NCBI GenBank assembly: GCA_963978545.1
Contig: OZ021724.1
Coordinates: 26,277,933-26,341,932 of the forward strand
DNA length: 64,000 nucleotides
Reading direction: 5' to 3'
Source of the DNA: Linyphia triangularis
Lineage: Eukaryota; Arthropoda; Arachnida; Araneae; Linyphiidae
A program made the position numbers and the translations under genes. Of the stretch, positions 58,251-64,000 are shown one piece after another; the stretch's first letter is position 1; each line of letters opens with the position of its first letter. The notes under the pieces were generated by a model, which saw nothing but the letters and a program-made list of their open reading frames with translations, was not told where the DNA came from and did no database searches.

Positions 58251-59473
58251 GTACATTATTTACAAGAAAATTGCGTAACAATATAATTATAACGTAACAA
58301 TTGAATGTGATAAATTAAAATATACAAAATTCATCTTCAGATAAAAAGACGGAATATTTTTTGTCAGTTTCAAAAATGCATTATATTCGTATAATGTAAA
58401 AGCATATCATTAAACATTACGTTGTACCAAACAAGGAAATCGTAGCACTCCAAATGAGGGGAGGGGGGAGGGGGGATTTACAACCGATTCAAAACCATTT
58501 TATCTCAAAACATTTTTAATACCCTTTTAACTGTTACGCATTTAGTTTCTGCAGCCACGTGTTATCTACAACTTACAAACTTGAATCAAGTATATTTCGA
58601 TCGGTAATACCATCTAGTCATCACCTCAGCAAGAAAAATTAAGATAAAAGTAAAAAAGATAAATCTCTCTCAATTTTTTTTTTTCCAATGATCCTGGAAT
58701 GAACTATTTCAAATTGCACCTTTAAAAATTAAATTTTTAAAGAGGAGCCGCCAAGAAGGTGCCAGAGGGAGCACTTGCTACTCACCTCCCCCCCCCCCCA
58801 ACTGGATTTAGAAAATTAAAAATAATGTGGAAAAAAAGTGGTATGATATTTACTGGAAATAGAAATATGATAAGGGTTCAAAATATGCAAAAATTTCATT
58901 AAGATAACCAAATAAAAATATAAGGTTAAAAAAAAAAAAAAATTAACTGCTTTGCATCCGCTTGGTGTGCCATTTTCGACCCCCTGAAAATTATTCTGCC
59001 AGTGCCCATTAATTCATACTTCGAATTTAAATGATATTCGATACATTTGGGGGCATTTCAAGTTTCAATTCCAGTTATGTAATCTCAATTCAAGCTCCTG
59101 AAAATAACCTATGAAGTATGAGGCAAGAACTTCACAGAAGTTATTCGCAAAACGCAACGTCAATAACTATTTGTAATTAATCGAATATTTTTTATTAGAG
59201 GTAAACCGTTGCCATTTTCGACTATAAGTGAGGGGAAAAAAAATCTTCACTCGCGGGTGATCTACCATTGATACAATAATTTCAAATACGATCAGGAAAC
59301 AGCCTTGAACGTATGACCGTATTTATCATTTAGTTCATCTAAAGATTTTAATTTGATAAGATGGCAATGGTTTGATAGAAGGTACAATGTACATCACATT
59401 CGTTGATACATGAGTACGAGTTTTTTTTTGTACAACGATGAAATGTTTTTGTTTAGATATGGGAAATGCCCTT
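58251..59473. other. Non-coding interval with possible hAT fragment
   Basis: Around 58745-58800 GCCGCCAAGAAGGTGCCAGA and CTCACCTCCC resemble the left end of the hAT-type family at 30842 and 47087, followed by a C run, and the inverse of a related end may be at about 58965-58975. It is diverged. No gene was recognised. A G-rich GGGGAGGGGGGAGGGGGG stretch lies at 58456-58475. Confidence 0.35.
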
Positions 59474-59474
59474 A

Positions 59475-59647
59475 AGCTTGGCGTCCACTATCGCTAAGCA
59501 AATCAGAGCGGAGTGGATTAGAGCCAATTACAAGGCTGTCAACGTCCATTGTAGCTCGAGACTCGTGCTATAGTAGACATTGGAAGCCTTGTAATTGGCT
59601 CTAATCCACTCCGCTCTGATCTGCTTAGCGATAGTGGACGCCAAGCT
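59475..59647. mobile_element. Palindromic MITE, PIF/Harbinger-like
   Basis: Outer arms AGCTTGGCGTCCACTATCGC (59475 onward) and their inverse (ending 59647) match at 63 of 64 positions when counted from the AAGCTT at each end. The similarity continues, diverged, to a centre near CTCGAGACTCG, so almost the whole unit is one palindrome. TTA flanks both ends (59472-59474 and 59648-59650), the 3-bp target duplication of PIF/Harbinger elements. No coding capacity. Confidence 0.8.
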
Positions 59648-59650
59648 TTA

Positions 59651-60253
59651 CTACAGGTAAAAATATTTCATAAACTACGGATACCGCTAGTTGGCATTAT
59701 TTTACATAAGACTCTTCGGCTAAAGATATAATTAGACACAAGCACTCATGATCAAGAAATATATTAAGCATTAGGTAAGTTTAGTAAAACAATTGAGAGG
59801 AAAAAATGTTCATTATTTTCACATAAAAGGCAGTACAAAATAATTTCAATAACTAAATATTACGTTAAGATGGAAACTACATAAGCCCAAAGCTTTTTAA
59901 AGTGTACACCATTGAATACACAGTACTGAAAAAAGAATACACATCAGCAAGTTAACGACAATTTAAGCCAGTAATGATTGCCAAAAAAGACACACTTTTT
60001 TTTTTTACTTTAGCTGGCAGATAACACGATTACATCAATATAATATACTAATATTTATAAAATAGTCAATAGAATTATTTTTATATAACAAGGCAAAAAT
60101 ATATTTTAGAGATTGCCATCTAATCAGAATAATTTAAGTACCATGCTAAATAATTTAGAACACTAATTTCAACTTCAAAGTTCGTAGTTTTTTTTAGAAG
60201 GCCAACGGGCAAGCTTGCATGCACATGCAGAAAGCTAATTTAAATAGAATGCA
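59651..60253. other. 3' flank of NADSYN1, probably containing its 3' untranslated region
   Basis: AT-rich. No clear AATAAA on the minus strand was found in the first 500 bases after the stop; an A run on the minus strand lies at about 59998-60007. No other feature. Confidence 0.35.
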
Positions 60254-62599
60254 TCAGAAGGATAATACATCTGAATGAACCGATGAATTCGATGTTCTGT
60301 GCCGATGTGGGACAGTCGGTTTGGACATGAAATTAGTATCTTTTGAGCATTTTGGTAGGGTGTCCGAAACGACGACTCCCAGTCGTCCGGTGCTGGAGAA
60401 ATTGTCATGGATGGAGCTCTTTCCGCTGATGTCGGGGTAACTCCTGTCCAGGACACTGTGGTGGATCTTGCCATGGCTCATATTTCCAATCTCGTGCTTT
60501 CTTTCCTCCTTCATCTTTAGGTATTTCTTGACTGCAGTGTCAATGGCCCGAAACTGCCACTCCCACTTCACGTTGTAGAGGAATGGCCTTTGATCGTACC
60601 TGTTGTCGTCAGGACTGTAGGTTTCCGCGTGGTATGCCGGGGTTATTACCGTCATCTTGTGACGGTTGATGGAATATCTTCGGAAGAAGTGCTTCACCTT
60701 GTCGGCCACATCTTCAACCTGAAGAATGTTTGACCAGGTGTTGACGAGCTTGCAGAACATGGAATAAGGACCACACCCCAAGGGCTTTCTCAATTTTCCA
60801 TATATGCTCAACTCGTCGTAGGTCATGCCCATGTCCTCTTCGTCCGTCTGAACAAGCTTTCCTTCATGAAGTGGTTCTAACTCTGCAGTCGGTTTGGCGT
60901 CCAAAATTTCGCCCAAAGCTGGTAGGCTAAACTTGAAGATGGCATACTTTAAGAAAGATTTCAGGTCTTTTTTACTAATAGATCCAATCGGATTTACGTC
61001 CGCACTCGAGCAGTCGTACTTGGTGAGATATCCAGCCAGACCCTCGTCCACATTACCAGAGCCCAGCACCAACAAACCACCCGAGCGATTTCTTGTCCAC
61101 AACACTAATTGAGCAAAAAAGTAAGCCATGACCATTCGAATACGAGCTTGAACGTTTTGTAAGGCGAGATTCTCGCGGGTGGTTCCTCCATGTGTGCGGA
61201 ATTTGGGAGTGATGCCAGTTACCAAAGTGAAGATTGTCAAAATGGCATCAATTATAATATCTATCTTGATTTTCATATGATAACTTCCTATCTGGGAAGC
61301 CAGGTCTTTCGACCTCTGCATAGTCTCTTCGGATGAATTTTTTGTTCCCATGTAACAAGTCACCAGAATATGATTACACATCTCCCTCGCGTTCTGTGGC
61401 TTGTAATTTGGATCGCCGATTATCTTCCTTAAGTCTTCGAGAACAACTGTATCGCCATCAGAGATTGCTTGGCAGACTAGACTACACATGGAATGAACTA
61501 TAACAGCACTGCTGCTACTATCCACTCCTCCACTCAGGGGCAAGAAAAAGCCACCTTGTCCGCTACGTCTCAGGTAATCCCACAACCAACATGCAGGACC
61601 CATTGCGATCTCTTCCTCTGGGGTGGGGTATATCCATTCTTTAGGTTCATAAGAAGGCAAAAACACATCATTTGAAGATAAGGCAAAATCAACCTGGACA
61701 CGAGGGTACCGAAGCGAAGACGAGGCGACAACGTTTCTGCTCCGGATGTTGTTGCGATAAGTTCTAATATCTTCAAGATCTAATGTAGCGGTGACTACTT
61801 CCACATCCTGCAGAGAAAACTGTTTACCAATACTGACCATATGTCCGTTTATAGCCACATGGGCACATCCTTGGAAATAAGTTCTCTCACCATCACATCC
61901 TCTCAAATTAGAGAACAGGTAGATGCCACCACACTTTGAAGTTGCCGATTTCACTAAATCGACCACAACGTAGGCTTTTCTCAATTCATGGTAGCAGCCA
62001 CTTCCATTGGATATGATCTCTACTCCATCTAGGCTCATAGGGATGTGGGAACTCTGGGGATTCCACAGTTCTTCGCAAATTTCGAAACCTAAGCAAGTAT
62101 CCAATGTGGCGATGACAGCATCTCCGATGAGGACAGTTTTCTGTCCACATATTTCTTGGATCATTCTTGGCAAGAAATAGTCCTCGGTTAGTCTCGTTTT
62201 CGTCCAGGCAGTGAACCAGCGGCTTTCTCTATAGCAACCGTCATCGCACAATATCAGCTTTGGACGAATCAGGAGTATTTTCTTGTTTAGGAATACCACC
62301 CTGCAATTGTACGTTACATTTTTATGCATCACTGGCATTCCGACATCGACTATCATGTCTTTGCAGACGGGATCCATCAAAAGCTTACCCAAAACTTCCC
62401 AAGAGTGAAGCAAGGTGTCACTTTCATAAAAATGGTCCCCACAACTGTAGCCAGTCACTTCTAATTCTGGTCCACAGCGGTAGGTAGCGCCTCTATCTTT
62501 TGCCTGCTTGATGCTTTCGAGAATACGTTCATAGTTCCCCTGGAAATCCATGGCCCACTGATTCAGTGTACAAGTTGCAAGAATTACTTTTCTTCCCAT
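60254..62599 (-). CDS. NADSYN1: Glutamine-dependent NAD+ synthetase, 781 residues, single open frame
   Basis: The protein makes NAD+ from nicotinic acid adenine dinucleotide, ATP and glutamine, the last step of the Preiss-Handler and de novo routes, in the cytosol. Residues 1-300 are a nitrilase-type glutaminase with the catalytic triad in family positions: E45 (GPELEVTGY), K114 (RPKL) and C175 (EICEELW). Residues about 325-700 are the synthetase, with the ATP-binding P-loop SGGVDSS at 356-362, [35 protein letters not shown] and [20 protein letters not shown], and the closing [19 protein letters not shown]. All family blocks are present and uninterrupted. A 75-residue Ser/His-rich tail ([13 protein letters not shown] region) extends past the human length of about 706, as in insect proteins. 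The start is the first Met, directly followed by the conserved [10 protein letters not shown] block. No intron interrupts the coding region, unusual compared with the many-exon human gene. It could be an ancient intronless gene or a retrogene. Confidence 0.95.
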   Translation of the reverse strand: MGRKVILATCTLNQWAMDFQGNYERILESIKQAKDRGATYRCGPELEVTGYSCGDHFYESDTLLHSWEVLGKLLMDPVCKDMIVDVGMPVMHKNVTYNCRVVFLNKKILLIRPKLILCDDGCYRESRWFTAWTKTRLTEDYFLPRMIQEICGQKTVLIGDAVIATLDTCLGFEICEELWNPQSSHIPMSLDGVEIISNGSGCYHELRKAYVVVDLVKSATSKCGGIYLFSNLRGCDGERTYFQGCAHVAINGHMVSIGKQFSLQDVEVVTATLDLEDIRTYRNNIRSRNVVASSSLRYPRVQVDFALSSNDVFLPSYEPKEWIYPTPEEEIAMGPACWLWDYLRRSGQGGFFLPLSGGVDSSSSAVIVHSMCSLVCQAISDGDTVVLEDLRKIIGDPNYKPQNAREMCNHILVTCYMGTKNSSEETMQRSKDLASQIGSYHMKIKIDIIIDAILTIFTLVTGITPKFRTHGGTTRENLALQNVQARIRMVMAYFFAQLVLWTRNRSGGLLVLGSGNVDEGLAGYLTKYDCSSADVNPIGSISKKDLKSFLKYAIFKFSLPALGEILDAKPTAELEPLHEGKLVQTDEEDMGMTYDELSIYGKLRKPLGCGPYSMFCKLVNTWSNILQVEDVADKVKHFFRRYSINRHKMTVITPAYHAETYSPDDNRYDQRPFLYNVKWEWQFRAIDTAVKKYLKMKEERKHEIGNMSHGKIHHSVLDRSYPDISGKSSIHDNFSSTGRLGVVVSDTLPKCSKDTNFMSKPTVPHRHRTSNSSVHSDVLSF

Positions 62600-62667
62600 T
62601 TTGAAAGGGAAAAGTGGTCACAAGCTCTGTTTTGATGCCTTAACTAAGATTTGATTCGTTGTAGAAA

Positions 62668-62738
62668 CTAAGAGAACACACCTTAATCTCCAATTGCAGA
62701 GGATTGTAGAATATCGTAGAAATAGGTTCACTCCTCAC
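62668..62738 (-). promoter_or_regulatory. Possible short intron in the NADSYN1 5' untranslated region
   Basis: On the minus strand CAAG|GTGAGGAG (donor, 62738) and GTGTTCTCTTAG|TTTC (acceptor, 62668) bracket 71 bases upstream of the ATG at 62599. Both fit splice consensus. The size is short, so this is tentative. Confidence 0.3.
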
Positions 62739-63830
62739 CTTGAACAAAAAAAAAGTCACGTTAGAAAAATTGAAAGAAACGTTTAATTAAAAATACTGAA
62801 ATGGTGAGGAATAAAAGCTCATGAGGCGAAAATGTTACGGCATGGTACAGTTGTCACAGAAAATAATTTTTCAGAACGCCACTAAATCATTTCTGCCTTC
62901 TGCAGAAGATCCTGGAATTTATTAACTATGCCAATTTGTTATACAAGATGGGTCATATATTCAACCACTCTGTTACATTGTAACATTACTTTAGCACGGC
63001 TGAAGTCTAAATGCAGAAAGCCGGTGAAAAAATCTTCACGTAGATTAAAAGCTTCGACAAGCTCAGTGCGACAAGCTCCGTATAGAAATGGCTATAAAAA
63101 AAAAAAAAAAAAAAAAAAAAGACAACTCCAGATACTTAATTCCAAGGTCGAGTTAAATAATTCCTTTTAAAATAATATCCAATGCATATTTAAGGTGGTT
63201 AGGAAAAAGGAAATATATATGTATATTTTTGAAACGCATGAGATGAAAAAAGTTGTTACATATCTTGATAAGAAAACTGCAAACAAATTTTTGAAAAAAA
63301 TATTTTCCGATCGCGCATTCACCGCAAAGTTTGGAGAAAATGAAAAAATAACTATTTTTCCTAATTTTTTTTTTTTTAAATTTCTAAACGTTATATAATT
63401 GAAAGGCAATTGTTTGCAATATGTAGTAAAAGGGTGGTATAACACAGGAAAATGTGCACTATTCTATGCATTTTTAAAACATATATTAATAATAAAAAAT
63501 ACTCAAAAGTAAAAAATTTTGTAAAAAATAATGATTTTTCTATAAAATGAGTGCTAACGTTATTTCTTATATATATAAAAAAAAAAAAAAAAAAAAAAAA
63601 TGCTTTCATTAATATGTGGAACCCTATTTCTTGAGCTTTCTATCCTAGTGATGCACTTTGAATTAAACTTTTGTAGAAAAATCGGGCATTATGGATGTTT
63701 AGAAAAGAAGGTGCTGTCCCAACGTCTTTGGCGTCAGCGCCACCCACTTTTTGTCTTCTCTCTGCGTTCCACAGCTTGTGAGTGACAAGGAAACGAGTTG
63801 AAGTCAGATTTCAGTGGTCCCTAGTAGCAC
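62739..63830. other. NADSYN1 upstream region, homopolymer-rich
   Basis: Poly(A) tracts lie at 63088-63120 and 63579-63600. The sequence before the first (about 62930-63087) may be a retroposon body ending in that tail, but it was not recognised. No gene was found; the promoter of NADSYN1 should lie near 62740-63000 but shows no distinctive element. Confidence 0.35.
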
Positions 63831-63839
63831 AGAAACGCT

Positions 63840-63960
63840 GACCAATTTCTCCAGACTTAATCCCGATGAGAAACGTTGTGAATCGGCCGTTGGAAACAAT
63901 ATTAGCCAATCTCGCCCAATTCTGGATAAAATATAGAAGAGGTTTTGAAATGTCGATGCA
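63840..63960 (+). pseudogene. Possible Tc1/mariner transposase fragment
   Basis: One frame gives PISPDLIP followed by RNVVNRP, resembling the SPDLNPIEN block around the second catalytic Asp/third acidic residue of Tc1-type transposases, with a Trp and basic residues downstream. Indels break the block. Only this short piece is seen at the window edge. Confidence 0.3.
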
Positions 63961-64000
63961 CAGTTTTAAAATTGGGATATTGTATTTATGAGAAACAAAA

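Noticed and set aside
60894..62487. Short plus-strand frames opposite NADSYN1
   Set aside because: Antisense shadows of the conserved synthetase frame.

Overview
This is a eukaryotic nuclear window: very AT-rich, full of homopolymers and (TA)n tracts, with spliced or single-exon animal genes far apart in a sea of transposons. The two host genes (HELLS and NADSYN1), a Ty3/Gypsy element, Helitrons, hAT-type and pogo-type DNA elements and tRNA-derived SINEs point to an animal, most likely an arthropod. An arachnid is my guess from the overall texture; it is inference and not proven by any single feature.

Layout. At the left edge (3-795, minus strand) is the first coding exon of HELLS/LSH, an SNF2-family chromatin remodeler, with a clear 3' splice site upstream of its ATG. 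From 1.3 to 7.0 kb lies a pile of DNA transposons: a long-TIR element carrying a SINE (1308-2959), a hAT-like element (3077-4396), and a Helitron (4399-6979) that keeps only the PIF1-type helicase half of its transposase and is itself broken by a 380-bp inserted element and frameshifts. From 7 to 23 kb the sequence is mostly non-coding, with SINEs, a degenerate tandem repeat, a second copy of the hAT-like element and a pogo-type element with TA target duplications (15220-17262). At 23.4-25.8 kb an internally deleted LTR element abuts a small Helitron on the minus strand.

The dominant structure is at 30.8-42.2 kb. A hAT-type element with a perfect 8-bp target duplication is split by a 10.5-kb Helitron whose interior is almost entirely a 148-bp tandem repeat (about 67 units), organised in a 2,938-bp higher-order repeat present almost three times. 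The same Helitron family occurs twice more in the window (24.4-25.8 and 47.3-48.5 kb) with shorter internal tandem arrays, so an expandable internal repeat looks like a property of the family.

From 46.8 to 57.3 kb is a second nest: a probable hAT-type element with TATCGATA-rich ends contains another hAT-type element (47087-49979), itself containing a Helitron, and also a young, nearly full-length Ty3/Gypsy retrotransposon (50237-57068) with near-identical LTRs, one in-frame stop in gag and one frameshift near the end of integrase. The right end carries a 173-bp near-perfect palindromic MITE (59475-59647) and an intact, intronless-looking NAD+ synthetase gene (60254-62599, minus).

The genes do not form an operon or pathway: HELLS (DNA methylation and heterochromatin) and NADSYN1 (NAD biosynthesis) are unrelated neighbours. 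I found no prokaryotic features, CRISPR array or rRNA, and no convincing functional tRNA gene.
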